Both the position numbers and the translations under genes were made by a program. DNA of 64,000 bases from Aquabacter sp040049275 (GTDB lineage: Bacteria > Pseudomonadota > Alphaproteobacteria > Rhizobiales > Xanthobacteraceae): the NCBI RefSeq assembly GCF_040049275.1, contig NZ_JBDZDT010000005.1:310001-374000 (forward strand). Reading direction: 5' to 3'. The notes below the pieces were generated by a model. It made no database searches, was not told the origin of the DNA, and worked only from the letters and a program-made list of their open reading frames with translations. Positions within the stretch are counted from its first letter, which is position 1. Every line of letters begins with the position of its first letter. Positions 7,912-17,302 of this stretch are shown in pieces.

Positions 7912-8445
7912 TCACTTCTTCTTGCCTTCCTTGCGGAAGATGAATTCGCCTGCGTACTTGACGCCCTTGCCCTTGTAGGGTTCGGGGCCGCGGAACTCAC
8001 GGATCTCGGCGGCGACCTGGCCGACCTTCTGCTTGTCCGTGCCCGTCACCACCACTTCCGTGGGCTTCGGGGTCACGATCTGAATCCCTTCCGGGATCGC
8101 ATAGATCACGTCATGGCTGTAGCCGAGGGAGAGGTTGAGGTTCTTGCCCGCAACCGCCGCCTTGTAACCGACGCCCGTGATCTCGAGCTTCTTCTCGAAG
8201 CCCTTGGTCACGCCTTCGACCAGGTTGGCAACCAGCGTGCGGGACATGCCCCACATGGCGCGGTGACGCTGGGTCTCGCCGCGCATGCCCACCTTCAGCT
8301 CGGAGCCCTCGAGCTCCACGCCGATTTCTTCAACGAGGGTCACCTCGAGGGCACCCTTGGGGCCCTTAACCTTGACCGTCTGACCTTCCACATTGGCAGT
8401 AACGCCGGAGGGAATGGCGACGGGATGCTTGCCGATCTTCGACAT
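7912..8445 (-). CDS. rplF: 50S ribosomal protein L6
   Basis: Large-subunit protein beside the factor-binding region. The 177-aa product starts MSKIGKHPVAIPSGV and ends with the signature region PEPYKGKGVKYAGEFIFRKE. The two tandem L6 domains span about 11-82 and 90-165. It follows rpsH by 18 bases. Confidence 0.98.
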   Translation of the reverse strand: MSKIGKHPVAIPSGVTANVEGQTVKVKGPKGALEVTLVEEIGVELEGSELKVGMRGETQRHRAMWGMSRTLVANLVEGVTKGFEKKLEITGVGYKAAVAGKNLNLSLGYSHDVIYAIPEGIQIVTPKPTEVVVTGTDKQKVGQVAAEIREFRGPEPYKGKGVKYAGEFIFRKEGKKK

Positions 8446-8463
8446 GTCTTTCTCCGTCGCTCG

Positions 8464-8862
8464 TCAGAACACAGTGCAGAGCACTTCGCCGCCGACGTTC
8501 TTGTCGCGGGCGTCGTGATCGGCCATCACGCCCTGGGGCGTGGAGACGATCGCGATGCCGAGACCGTTGGCAACGCGGGGAAGGGTCTTCACCGAGGCAT
8601 AGACCCGGCGGCCGGGCTTGGAGACGCGGGCGATCTCGCGGATCACCGGCTGCCCGTCGAAATACTTCAGCTCAACCTCGAACTCGGTCCGGCCATTGCC
8701 GTGGTCGGTCGAGGTGTAGCCACGGATGTAGCCCTCGTCGCGGAGCACATCGAGCAGGCTGGCGCGCAGGCGCGAGCCGGGGGTCGAGGTCTTGTCCTTG
8801 CGACGCATCTGGGCGTTGCGGATGCGGGTGATCAGATCGCCGATGGGATCATTGATAGACAT
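8464..8862 (-). CDS. rpsH: 30S ribosomal protein S8
   Basis: 16S rRNA-binding protein of the central domain. In E. coli it also represses the spc operon by binding its mRNA. The 132-aa product starts MSINDPIGDLITRIRNAQMR and contains the C-terminal signature STPQGVMADHDARDKNVGG. It follows rpsN by 10 bases. Whether autogenous control is kept here cannot be judged from the protein. Confidence 0.98.
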   Translation of the reverse strand: MSINDPIGDLITRIRNAQMRRKDKTSTPGSRLRASLLDVLRDEGYIRGYTSTDHGNGRTEFEVELKYFDGQPVIREIARVSKPGRRVYASVKTLPRVANGLGIAIVSTPQGVMADHDARDKNVGGEVLCTVF

Positions 8863-8872
8863 CGGGCTCTCC

Positions 8873-9178
8873 TCACCAGCTCGACTTCACGAGGCCCGGA
8901 ACGAGCCCCTGCGAGCCCAGCTCGCGCAACGCGATACGGCTCATCTGCAGCTTGCGATAGAACGCGCGCGGGCGTCCCGTCACTTCGCAACGGTTGCGCA
9001 CGCGGATGCGCGCGGAATTGCGCGGCATTTCCGCAAGCTTGAGGGTCGCCGCGAAGCGCTCCTCGATCGGCAGCGTCTTGTCGTTCACGATCTTCTTGAG
9101 GCCCGCGCGCTTGGCCGACAGCTGCTGAGACAGCTTGCGGCGACGCTCGTTGGTCTCGATCGCGCTTTTCTTCGCCAT
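8873..9178 (-). CDS. rpsN: 30S ribosomal protein S14, zinc-independent form
   Basis: Head protein of the small subunit. I start at the ATG at 9178 (MAKKSAIETNERRRKL), with AACAGGAGCAGGAC upstream. A further in-frame start at 9220 would add a non-conserved 14-residue leader. The 101-aa product is the long form with a single cysteine (NRCEVTGRP), so it lacks the CxxC zinc ribbon of the short form. It follows rplE after an unusually long 220-base gap. Confidence 0.96.
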   Translation of the reverse strand: MAKKSAIETNERRRKLSQQLSAKRAGLKKIVNDKTLPIEERFAATLKLAEMPRNSARIRVRNRCEVTGRPRAFYRKLQMSRIALRELGSQGLVPGLVKSSW

Positions 9179-9201
9179 GTCCTGCTCCTGTTCTCCGCGT
9201 C

Positions 9202-9219
9202 TGAGGGGATCGCCCCTCA
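9202..9219 (-). other. Hairpin upstream of rpsN
   Basis: TGAGGGG and CCCCTCA pair perfectly over 7 bp with an ATCG loop. It lies about 24 bases before the rpsN start, close enough to influence ribosome access or mRNA cleavage. Confidence 0.45.
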
Positions 9220-9326
9220 CAGCCGGAAAGCATTCAAAACGTCTGACTTCTTTTCACATCACATGCCCGAAGCTTGCCCGGACACGCTTGCTTCGCCAAA
9301 AACCGAGTCCTCCCAGGGACCGCAAA

Positions 9327-9346
9327 CGGCCGGGTAAACCCGGCCG
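9327..9346 (-). other. Hairpin downstream of rplE
   Basis: CGGCCGGG and CCCGGCCG form a perfect 8-bp stem with a 4-base loop, in the 220-base gap between rplE and rpsN. No T-tract follows, so full termination is unlikely. Confidence 0.45.
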
Positions 9347-9398
9347 GAACGGCCCGCAAGCGGATACGCCATGTCAGCGAAGCGCTTCTTCTACACCG

Positions 9399-9956
9399 TC
9401 ACTGCCGGAAGGGGAAGTTAAAGGCCTTGAGCAGCGCTCTTGCCTCGTCGTCCGTCTTCGCGGTGGTGCACACGATGATGTCCATGCCCCAGACCTGCTC
9501 GACCTGGTCATAGTTGATCTCGGGGAACACGATGTGCTCCTTGATGCCCATGGCGAAGTTGCCGCGGCCATCGAAGCTCTTCGGGTTCAGGCCGCGGAAG
9601 TCCCGCACGCGCGGCAGCGCGATCGTGACCAGACGGTCCAGGAACTCGAACATGCGCGCCTTGCGAAGGGTGACCTTCGCGCCGACCGGCTGGTTCTCGC
9701 GCAGCTTGAAGTTCGAGATCGCCTTGCGGGCGCGGGTCAGGACCGGCTTCTGGCCGGCGATCCGCGCGAGATCCGCGGCAGCGGTCGTCGCCTTCTTGGT
9801 GTCGGCGGTCGCTTCACCGACGCCCATATTGATGATGATCTTCTCGATCACGGGAACCTGCATGGGGTTCGCGTAGCCGAACTGCTCGATCATCTTCGCC
9901 CGCACGACCTCATCATAATGAGCGCGCAGACGCGGGGTGTAATTCGCCTCAGCCAT
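9399..9956 (-). CDS. rplE: 50S ribosomal protein L5
   Basis: 5S rRNA-binding protein of the central protuberance. The 185-aa protein starts at MAEANYTPRLRAHYDE (ATG 9956). The frame is open further upstream, but those residues are not L5-like. Diagnostic stretches include IIINMGVGEA and the C-terminal FPEINYDQVEQVWGMDI. Its start overlaps the end of rplX by 8 bases, implying translational coupling. Confidence 0.97.
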   Translation of the reverse strand: MAEANYTPRLRAHYDEVVRAKMIEQFGYANPMQVPVIEKIIINMGVGEATADTKKATTAAADLARIAGQKPVLTRARKAISNFKLRENQPVGAKVTLRKARMFEFLDRLVTIALPRVRDFRGLNPKSFDGRGNFAMGIKEHIVFPEINYDQVEQVWGMDIIVCTTAKTDDEARALLKAFNFPFRQ

Positions 9957-10266
9957 CGATCCTCTCCCCGGAACGCTTGGCCACGCGGACCTTGGTCCCG
10001 TCCTCCAGCACCTGGAAGCCGACGCGGGTCGGCTTGCCGTCCTTCGGGTCGGCAACCGCGAGATTCGACAGTTGGATCGGGGCCTCCTTGGAGATGATCC
10101 CGCCCTCCTGGTTCGCAGTCTGGCGCTGGTGGCGCTTCACGACATTGACGCCGCGGACGAGCGCACGCTCTTCCTTCGGCATAACCTGGATGACCTCGCC
10201 CGTGCGACCCTTGTCGCGGCCGACGAGCACGACGACCTTGTCGCCCTTCTTGATCTTCGCGGCCAT
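9949..10266 (-). CDS. rplX: 50S ribosomal protein L24
   Basis: Assembly-initiator protein of the large subunit. The 105-aa product starts MAAKIKKGDKVVVLVGRDKG, the KOW motif. The conserved GVNVVKRHQR and GGIISKEAPIQLSNL follow. The ATG at 10266 overlaps the rplN stop in a TGATG junction, and its own 3' end overlaps rplE by 8 bases. Upstream in-frame codons lie inside rplN and were rejected. Confidence 0.97.
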   Translation of the reverse strand: MAAKIKKGDKVVVLVGRDKGRTGEVIQVMPKEERALVRGVNVVKRHQRQTANQEGGIISKEAPIQLSNLAVADPKDGKPTRVGFQVLEDGTKVRVAKRSGERIDG

Positions 10267-10634
10267 CACAGCACCTCCGGCGCCAGCGAGATGATCTTCA
10301 TGTGGTTCTTCGCGCGCAGCTCGCGCGGAACCGGTCCGAAGATACGGGTTCCCACCGGCTCTTTCTGGTTGTTGATCAGAACGGCCGCATTGCGGTCGAA
10401 GCGGATCACCGAACCGTCCACGCGGCGGATGTCCTTGGCCGTGCGAACCACGACCGCCTTCATCACGTCGCCCTTTTTCACGCGGCCGCGCGGGATCGCT
10501 TCCTTGACCGACACCACGATGATGTCGCCCACATGAGCGTATTTCCGCTTCGACCCGCCCAGCACCTTGATGCACATGACGCGACGCGCACCGGAATTGT
10601 CCGCCACGTCGAGATTGGTCTGCATCTGGATCAT
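10266..10634 (-). CDS. rplN: 50S ribosomal protein L14
   Basis: Large-subunit protein at the intersubunit bridge with h44. The 122-aa sequence begins MIQMQTNLDVADNSGARRVM and contains GRVKKGDVMKAVVVRTAK, both diagnostic. It is the first gene of the spc block, 155 bases after rpsQ. That gap holds no clear promoter. Confidence 0.98.
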   Translation of the reverse strand: MIQMQTNLDVADNSGARRVMCIKVLGGSKRKYAHVGDIIVVSVKEAIPRGRVKKGDVMKAVVVRTAKDIRRVDGSVIRFDRNAAVLINNQKEPVGTRIFGPVPRELRAKNHMKIISLAPEVL

Positions 10635-10789
10635 GACGCACCTGCTCTCGTCATCCAGCGCCGCCGGCGAGCCGGCATTGCCCGTTCAAAACACCCGTGC
10701 CCGCTCATCGGTACACGGTTCCCCGCCGCGACGCGGTCTCCACTCTCCCTATGGAAGGGAAGACGGACCCTGCGCCGGAGCGATCTTCG

Positions 10790-11038
10790 TCAGACCTCGA
10801 CGCGCTTCTCGCCCTGGACCACGATCCAGTTCTTCAGCTTCGAAAGCGGCCGATGCTCCTCGATCCACACCGTATCGCCCTCGTGCCAGGCATTCGCCTC
10901 GTCATGAGCGTGATACTTCTTGGACCGACGAACGGTCTTCTTCAGCAGCGGATGGGTGAAGCGACGCTCCACCCGGACCACCACGGTCTTGTCCTGCTTG
11001 TCGCTTACCACGACGCCTTGGAGCACGCGCTTCGGCAT
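10790..11038 (-). CDS. rpsQ: 30S ribosomal protein S17
   Basis: 16S rRNA-binding OB-fold protein. The 82-aa product begins MPKRVLQGVVVSDKQDKTVV and contains the motif FTHPLLKKTVRRSKKYHAHD with the usual GDTVWIEEHRPLSK. It is the last gene of the S10 block, 7 bases after rpmC. Confidence 0.98.
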   Translation of the reverse strand: MPKRVLQGVVVSDKQDKTVVVRVERRFTHPLLKKTVRRSKKYHAHDEANAWHEGDTVWIEEHRPLSKLKNWIVVQGEKRVEV

Positions 11039-11045
11039 CGTTCCC

Positions 11046-11255
11046 TCACTTCGCCTTCGACGCGGCCACGCCGCGCTTGGTGGTCTGCACGGTCTTGATC
11101 CGTGCGATGTCGCGGCGGATCTCCTTCGACCGCGACGTATTCTCCAGCTGACCCGTCGCCTTCTGGAAGCGCAGGTTGAACTGTTCCTTCTTCAGCTTCA
11201 GCAGCTCGTCAGTGAGCTGATCGGCGCTGAGGGCCCGAACGTCCTCGGCTTTCAT
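11046..11255 (-). CDS. rpmC: 50S ribosomal protein L29
   Basis: Small protein at the tunnel exit, part of the docking site for SRP and trigger factor. The 69-aa product MKAEDVRALSADQLTDEL...LKKEQFNLRFQKATGQLEN is a two-helix L29 with an Ala/Lys tail. It lies 10 bases after rplP. Confidence 0.97.
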   Translation of the reverse strand: MKAEDVRALSADQLTDELLKLKKEQFNLRFQKATGQLENTSRSKEIRRDIARIKTVQTTKRGVAASKAK

Positions 11256-11265
11256 TTGCCTCTCC

Positions 11266-11679
11266 TCACTCGGCGATGCGCTGGATGAAGCGCGTCTTGA
11301 TGGGGAGCTTGGCCGCCGCGAGGGTCAGCGCCTCGCGGGCAGTCTCGACGCTCACCCCGTCGATCTCGAACATGATGCGGCCGGGCTTGACCTTGGCCGC
11401 CCAGTATTCCGGCGCGCCCTTGCCCTTACCCATACGAACTTCGGTGGGCTTGGAGGTCACGGGAACGTCCGGGAACACGCGGATCCACACACGGCCCGCA
11501 CGCTTCATGTGGCGGGTGAGCGCGCGGCGGGCGGCTTCGATCTGGCGCGCAGTAACCCGCTCGGGCTCCAACGCCTTCAGGCCGAATTCACCGAAATTGA
11601 GTTCCGTACCGCCCTTGGCGACGCCGGAAATGCGTCCCTTGAACTGCTTGCGGAACTTAGTGCGCTTGGGTTGCAGCAT
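11266..11679 (-). CDS. rplP: 50S ribosomal protein L16
   Basis: Large-subunit protein that organises the A-site tRNA binding region. The 137-aa protein starts MLQPKRTKFRKQFKGR and contains ARQIEAARRALTRHMKR and MGKGKGAPEYWAAKVKPG, the family signatures. It follows rpsC by 28 bases. Confidence 0.98.
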   Translation of the reverse strand: MLQPKRTKFRKQFKGRISGVAKGGTELNFGEFGLKALEPERVTARQIEAARRALTRHMKRAGRVWIRVFPDVPVTSKPTEVRMGKGKGAPEYWAAKVKPGRIMFEIDGVSVETAREALTLAAAKLPIKTRFIQRIAE

Positions 11680-11707
11680 GGCTTATCTGCTTTCTCTCGC
11701 TCGCCCG

Positions 11708-12466
11708 TCACGCCACATCGCGGCCGTGATCACGATCACGGTCACGGTGGTCGCGGTCACCGCGTTCGCGGCGGGGCGGACGGCCGCTCGGGCCATCGTT
11801 GCCCTGCTCCATTCGCTTGTCCTGCGCCATGGGATCGTGCTCAAGGATCTCGCCCTTGAAGATCCACACCTTCACGCCGCACGTTCCGTACGTGGTGAAA
11901 GCGGTGGCGGTGCCGTAGTCCACGTCCGCGCGCAGGGTATGCAGCGGAACGCGGCCTTCACGGTACCATTCCAGGCGCGCGATCTCAGCCCCGCCGAGAC
12001 GGCCGGAGCAGTTGATGCGGATGCCCTCGGCGCCGAGGCGCATGGCCGACTGCACGGCGCGCTTCATGGCGCGACGGAAGGCGACGCGACGCTCCAGCTG
12101 CTGGGCAATGGACTCGGCGACAAGGCGCGCGTCGACTTCCGGCTTGCGGATCTCGACGATGTTGATGAAGACTTCCGACTTGGTCATGTCGGCAACCTTC
12201 TTGCGCAGCTTGTCGATGTCCGCGCCCTTCTTGCCGATCACCACACCCGGACGGGCGGAGTAGATCGTCACGCGGCACTTCTTATGCGGACGCTCGATCA
12301 CCACCTTGGACACAGCCGCCTGCTTGAGCTGCTTCATCAGCATCTCGCGGATCTTGATGTCCTCGTGGAGCAGCTTGCCGTATTCGCCTTTATTGGCGAA
12401 CCAGCGGCTGTCCCACGTACGGTTGATGCCGAGCCGCAGCCCGACCGGATTGACCTTCTGACCCAT
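11708..12466 (-). CDS. rpsC: 30S ribosomal protein S3
   Basis: mRNA entry-site protein with helicase role. The 252-aa product starts at MGQKVNPVGLRLGINRTWDS (ATG 12466, overlapping the rplV stop as TGATG). It has the KH domain with VVIGKKGADIDKLRKKV and the C-terminal domain with CSGRLGGAEIARLEWYREGR. The end carries a long charged tail of repeated Arg-Asp-His units (about residues 222-252), longer than the E. coli protein (233 aa) and common in alphaproteobacteria. Confidence 0.97.
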   Translation of the reverse strand: MGQKVNPVGLRLGINRTWDSRWFANKGEYGKLLHEDIKIREMLMKQLKQAAVSKVVIERPHKKCRVTIYSARPGVVIGKKGADIDKLRKKVADMTKSEVFINIVEIRKPEVDARLVAESIAQQLERRVAFRRAMKRAVQSAMRLGAEGIRINCSGRLGGAEIARLEWYREGRVPLHTLRADVDYGTATAFTTYGTCGVKVWIFKGEILEHDPMAQDKRMEQGNDGPSGRPPRRERGDRDHRDRDRDHGRDVA

Positions 12467-12846
12467 CAGGCCCGCTCCTCGACTTCCCGCACCACGATGG
12501 TGATGTGGGCGAAGGGCTTCTCGATGCGCGAGGCGCGACCGCGCGCCCGCGGCGAGAACCGCTTCATGACCAGTCCCTTGCCCACGTGCGCCTCGGCGAC
12601 CACCAGGTCGTCGACGTCCAGCTCGTGGTTGTTCTCGGCATTGGCGATCGCGCTCTCGAGGCACTTCTTCACGTCGCGGGCAATCCGCTTACGGGAGAAT
12701 TCGAGATCGGCGAGCGCCGTCGCCACCTTCTTGCCGCGGATCAGGCCCGCGACGAGGTTGAGCTTCTGGGGCGAGATGCGCAGATTGCGCGCGACTGCCT
12801 TCGCTTCATTGTCCGCGAGAGCGCGGGGCTTTGCCTGCTTACCCAT
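12466..12846 (-). CDS. rplV: 50S ribosomal protein L22
   Basis: Lines the peptide exit tunnel; its hairpin is where macrolide-resistance mutations arise. The 126-aa product has the core ARNLRISPQKLNLVAGLIRG and the C-terminal RFSPRARGRASRIEKPFAHI with the tunnel loop. It overlaps rpsC by one base and follows rpsS by 6. Confidence 0.98.
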   Translation of the reverse strand: MGKQAKPRALADNEAKAVARNLRISPQKLNLVAGLIRGKKVATALADLEFSRKRIARDVKKCLESAIANAENNHELDVDDLVVAEAHVGKGLVMKRFSPRARGRASRIEKPFAHITIVVREVEERA

Positions 12847-12852
12847 GGCCGA

Positions 12853-13131
12853 TCACCGACGCTTCGACTTCTTGTCGGCCGCGTGCCCGTAATAGGTGCG
12901 CGTCGGCGCGAACTCGCCGAACTTATGGCCGACCATGTCCTCGGAGACGTGAACAGGCACGTGCTTCTGCCCGTTATAGACGCCGAAATTGAGGCCCACG
13001 AACTGGGGCAGGATCGTGGAGCGACGACTCCAGATCTTGATCGTCTCGTTGCGGCCCGAAGCACGCGAGGTATCCGCCTTCTTCAGCAGATAGCCGTCGA
13101 CGAACGGGCCTTTCCAAATCGCTCTTGACAT
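12853..13131 (-). CDS. rpsS: 30S ribosomal protein S19
   Basis: Head protein that pairs with S13 and contacts tRNA. The 92-aa sequence has SRAIWKGPFVDGYLLKK at the N-terminus, WSRRSTILPQFVGLNFGVYN and the C-terminal signature HKFGEFAPTRTYYGH. It follows rplB by 11 bases. Confidence 0.98.
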   Translation of the reverse strand: MSRAIWKGPFVDGYLLKKADTSRASGRNETIKIWSRRSTILPQFVGLNFGVYNGQKHVPVHVSEDMVGHKFGEFAPTRTYYGHAADKKSKRR

Positions 13132-13142
13132 CAGTCAGGCCC

Positions 13143-13979
13143 TCACTTCTTCCGCTTGTGGCGGCTGGTGACAATGAACTTGTCGGTCGCCTTGTTGTTG
13201 CGGGTCTTCTTGCCCTTCGTGGGGAAGCCCCACGGAGTAACGGGGTGGCGGCCACCGGAGGTGCGGCCTTCGCCGCCGCCGTGCGGGTGGTCGACCGGGT
13301 TCATGGTCACGCCGCGATTGTGCGGCTTGCGGCCGAGCCAGCGATTGCGGCCGGCCTTGCCCAGCGAGATGTTCATGTGGTCGGGGTTCGACACCGCGCC
13401 CACCGTCGCATAGCAGGCGCCGTGCACTAGCCGCTGCTCGCCCGAGTTCAGGCGAACGATCACATAGCCACCCTGGTCGCGGCCGACGATCTGCGCGTAG
13501 GCGCCGGCGGAACGGGCGATCTGGCCACCCTTCCCGATCTTCAACTCCACGTTGTGCACGATCGTGCCGACCGGGAGGCTGGAGAGCGGACCGGCATTGC
13601 CGGGCTTCACGTCCACCTGGTCGCCGGCGACCACGCTGTCGCCAACCGCCAGGCGCTGCGGCGCCAGGATGTAGGCGAGCTCGCCGTCCTGATACTTGAT
13701 CAGGGCGATGAAGGCCGAGCGGTTCGGATCGTACTCGATCCGCTCCACCACCGCCGACACGCCGCGCTTGGAGCGCTTGAAGTCGACGAGGCGATAGGTC
13801 TGCTTGTGACCGCCGCCGCGGAAGCGGACGGTGATCCGGCCATTATTATTGCGGCCGCCCGAAGAGCTCTTGCCCTCGGTCAGCGTCTTCACCGGCTTGC
13901 CCTTGTAGAGCCCGGAGCGGTCCACGATCACGAGCTGGCGGAGGCTCGGCGTGACCGGCTTGAAATGCTTCAGCGCCAT
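13143..13979 (-). CDS. rplB: 50S ribosomal protein L2
   Basis: Core large-subunit protein needed for subunit association and peptidyl transfer. The 278-aa product begins MALKHFKPVTPSLRQLVIVD. Its C-terminus carries the signature GVTMNPVDHPHGGGEGRTSG, including the conserved His near the peptidyl-transferase centre. It follows rplW by 22 bases. Confidence 0.98.
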   Translation of the reverse strand: MALKHFKPVTPSLRQLVIVDRSGLYKGKPVKTLTEGKSSSGGRNNNGRITVRFRGGGHKQTYRLVDFKRSKRGVSAVVERIEYDPNRSAFIALIKYQDGELAYILAPQRLAVGDSVVAGDQVDVKPGNAGPLSSLPVGTIVHNVELKIGKGGQIARSAGAYAQIVGRDQGGYVIVRLNSGEQRLVHGACYATVGAVSNPDHMNISLGKAGRNRWLGRKPHNRGVTMNPVDHPHGGGEGRTSGGRHPVTPWGFPTKGKKTRNNKATDKFIVTSRHKRKK

Positions 13980-14001
13980 GGTCTTGGCTCCCGTCCTCTG
14001 C

Positions 14002-14310
14002 TCACAGACCGGTCGTGATGTCGATGGTCTGCCCTGCTTCCAGGGTCACGACCGCCTTCTTCACGTCGGACTGAACGCCCTTCCGGCCTTTGAAGATCTT
14101 CACCTTGCCCTTGCGGACCAGGGTGTTGACGCTCTTCACCTTCACGTCGAACAACCGCTCCACCGCTTCCTTGATCTCAGGCTTGGTGGCGGTGCGGGCG
14201 ACCTTGAAGACGACCTTGTTGAATTCGCTCTGCGCCGTCGCCTTCTCGGTGATGACGGGAGCGAGGATCACGTCGTAATGACGTGCCTCGATGTTCGGCT
14301 GCGGGCTCAT
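14002..14310 (-). CDS. rplW: 50S ribosomal protein L23
   Basis: Tunnel-exit protein, docking site for trigger factor and SRP. The 102-aa product starts MSPQPNIEARHYDVILAPVI and contains TEKATAQSEFNKVVFKV and NTLVRKGKVKIFKGRKG. The ATG at 14310 overlaps the rplD stop as ATGA. The longer open frame upstream is inside rplD and not homologous. Confidence 0.97.
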   Translation of the reverse strand: MSPQPNIEARHYDVILAPVITEKATAQSEFNKVVFKVARTATKPEIKEAVERLFDVKVKSVNTLVRKGKVKIFKGRKGVQSDVKKAVVTLEAGQTIDITTGL

Positions 14311-14927
14311 TTGAAGCGCGCCTCCAGCGCGTCCACGGCGGCCTTGGTCAGAACCAGGGTGTCGCGCCGCAGGATGTCGTAAACGTTGATGCCCTGGATC
14401 GGCAGGACGTCGACATAGGGGAGGTTGCGCGCCGCCAGAGCGACGTTGGCCTCCACCTCGGCGCCGTCCACGATCAGCACCGACGCCCATCCGAGCTTCG
14501 CGAACTGTTCCTTCAGGGCCTTGGTCTTCGGATCGCTCAGCGACACCTTGTCGAGAACGATGATCTGCTCGGCCTTCGCCTTGGAAGACAGCGCATGCTT
14601 CAGAGCGAGGGCGCGCACCTTCTTCGGCAGGTCGATGGCGTGCGAACGCACCACCGGGCCGAAGGCGCGACCGCCGCCACGGAACTGCGGAGCGGACGCC
14701 GCGCCATGACGGGCATTACCGGTGCCCTTCTGCTTGTACAGCTTCTTGGACGTGCGGTTGATTTCCGAACGGCCCTTGGTCCGGTGCGTGCCGGCCTGGC
14801 GGCGCGAAAGCTGCCAGGTCACGCAGCGGTGCAGGATGTCCGCACGCGGCTCAAGACCGAAAATCTCGTCCGAGAGGGTCACCGAACCAGCGTCGGCGCC
14901 TTCGAGCGTCTTGACGGCGATTTCCAT
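14307..14927 (-). CDS. rplD: 50S ribosomal protein L4
   Basis: Large-subunit tunnel protein that in E. coli also represses the S10 operon by attenuation. The 206-aa product starts MEIAVKTLEGADAGSVTLSD. An in-frame GTG three bases earlier (14930) is possible, but GAGGAGG lies 7 bases before the ATG, the better spacing. RGGGRAFGPVVRSHAIDLPK and KGTGNARHG are diagnostic. It overlaps rplC by one base and rplW by four. Confidence 0.96.
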   Translation of the reverse strand: MEIAVKTLEGADAGSVTLSDEIFGLEPRADILHRCVTWQLSRRQAGTHRTKGRSEINRTSKKLYKQKGTGNARHGAASAPQFRGGGRAFGPVVRSHAIDLPKKVRALALKHALSSKAKAEQIIVLDKVSLSDPKTKALKEQFAKLGWASVLIVDGAEVEANVALAARNLPYVDVLPIQGINVYDILRRDTLVLTKAAVDALEARFK

Positions 14928-15661
14928 CACGCGCCCTCCTCGTTCGTGGCTTCAGCCTGAACCTCGGCCGTGCCGCCATTGCCATCGCGCAGCTTGAACG
15001 CGCCGGGCTTGGGAGCCTCGGTCGGCAGGCGCTTCTTGACGGCGTCGCGCACGGTGATCCAGCCACCGGCGTGGCCGGGGACAGCGCCCTCGACCGCGAT
15101 CAGTCCGCGCTCCACGTCGGTCATCACCACCTTGAGATTCTGGGTGGTGACGGTGACGTCGCCCATGTGGCCCGGCATCTTCTTGTTCTTGAAGGTCTTG
15201 CCGGGATCCTGGCGACCACCGGTCGAGCCGATGGAGCGGTGGGAGATCGACACGCCGTGAGAGGCGCGAAGACCACCGAAATTGTGCCGCTTCATACCGC
15301 CGGCAAAGCCCTTGCCGATGGTGGTGCCGGTCACGTCCACATACTGACCGACCACGAAATGGTCGGCAGTGATCTCGGCCCCGACGGGGATGAGATCCGC
15401 CTCTTCGACGCGGAACTCCGCAAGCTTGCGCTTGGGCTCCACCTCGGCGACGGCGAAGTGGCCGCGCTCGGCGCGGGTCACGTTCTTGGGCTTGCGCCGG
15501 CCAGCACCGAGCTGGAGCGCGACATACCCGTTCTTGTCGAGCGTGCGGTGGGCAACCACCTGGCAGCTCTCAACCTTCAGCACAGTGACCGGCACGTGTT
15601 CACCTGCATCCGTAAAGATGCGGCTCATGCCAACCTTCTGGGCGATGACGCCTGACCGCAT
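14927..15661 (-). CDS. rplC: 50S ribosomal protein L3
   Basis: Early-assembly protein reaching to the peptidyl-transferase centre. The 244-aa product starts MRSGVIAQKVGMSRIFTDAG (ATG 15661, preceded by GAGGAGACACGACC). It has the signature MKRHNFGGLRASHGVSISHR and the loop GGRQDPGKTFKNKKMPGH. The Ala/Glu-rich tail after about residue 215 is an alphaproteobacterial extension. Confidence 0.97.
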   Translation of the reverse strand: MRSGVIAQKVGMSRIFTDAGEHVPVTVLKVESCQVVAHRTLDKNGYVALQLGAGRRKPKNVTRAERGHFAVAEVEPKRKLAEFRVEEADLIPVGAEITADHFVVGQYVDVTGTTIGKGFAGGMKRHNFGGLRASHGVSISHRSIGSTGGRQDPGKTFKNKKMPGHMGDVTVTTQNLKVVMTDVERGLIAVEGAVPGHAGGWITVRDAVKKRLPTEAPKPGAFKLRDGNGGTAEVQAEATNEEGA

Positions 15662-15683
15662 GGTCGTGTCTCCTCGCCTCACG

Positions 15684-15992
15684 TCAGAGCTTGATTTCGA
15701 CGTCAACGCCGGCGGCGAGGTCGAGCTTCATGAGCGCGTCCACCGTCTGGGGCGTCGGATCGACGATATCGAGCAACCGCTTGTGAGTACGCATCTCAAA
15801 CTGCTCGCGCGACTTCTTGTCGATGTGCGGAGAGCGATTCACGGTGAACTTCTCAATCCGCGTCGGGAGCGGGATCGGGCCGCGGACCTGCGCACCCGTG
15901 CGCTTCGCCGTGGCAACAATCTCGCGCGTCGAAGCGTCGAGAATTCGGTGATCGAACGCCTTGAGGCGGATCCGGATGTTCTGGCCGTTCAT
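15684..15992 (-). CDS. rpsJ: 30S ribosomal protein S10 (NusE)
   Basis: Small-subunit head protein that also acts as NusE in antitermination and in transcription-translation coupling. The 102-aa sequence MNGQNIRIRLKAFDHRILDA...GPIPLPTRIEKFTVNRSPH is typical. I start at the ATG at 15992. It follows tuf by 64 bases with no separate promoter visible, so S10 is probably read through from the str promoter. Confidence 0.97.
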   Translation of the reverse strand: MNGQNIRIRLKAFDHRILDASTREIVATAKRTGAQVRGPIPLPTRIEKFTVNRSPHIDKKSREQFEMRTHKRLLDIVDPTPQTVDALMKLDLAAGVDVEIKL

Positions 15993-16056
15993 GGCTCTAA
16001 GGCTCCAACAAAAAGAGGCGCGCGGGCGGCCCACGCGCCCCGTTTCATTTCTTCAT

Positions 16057-17250
<1,194 letters not shown>

Positions 17251-17302
17251 GGGACTCTCCGTTGGGTCTCTCTGGCGAAATTGAAGGGTTCGGTGCGGCG
17301 GC

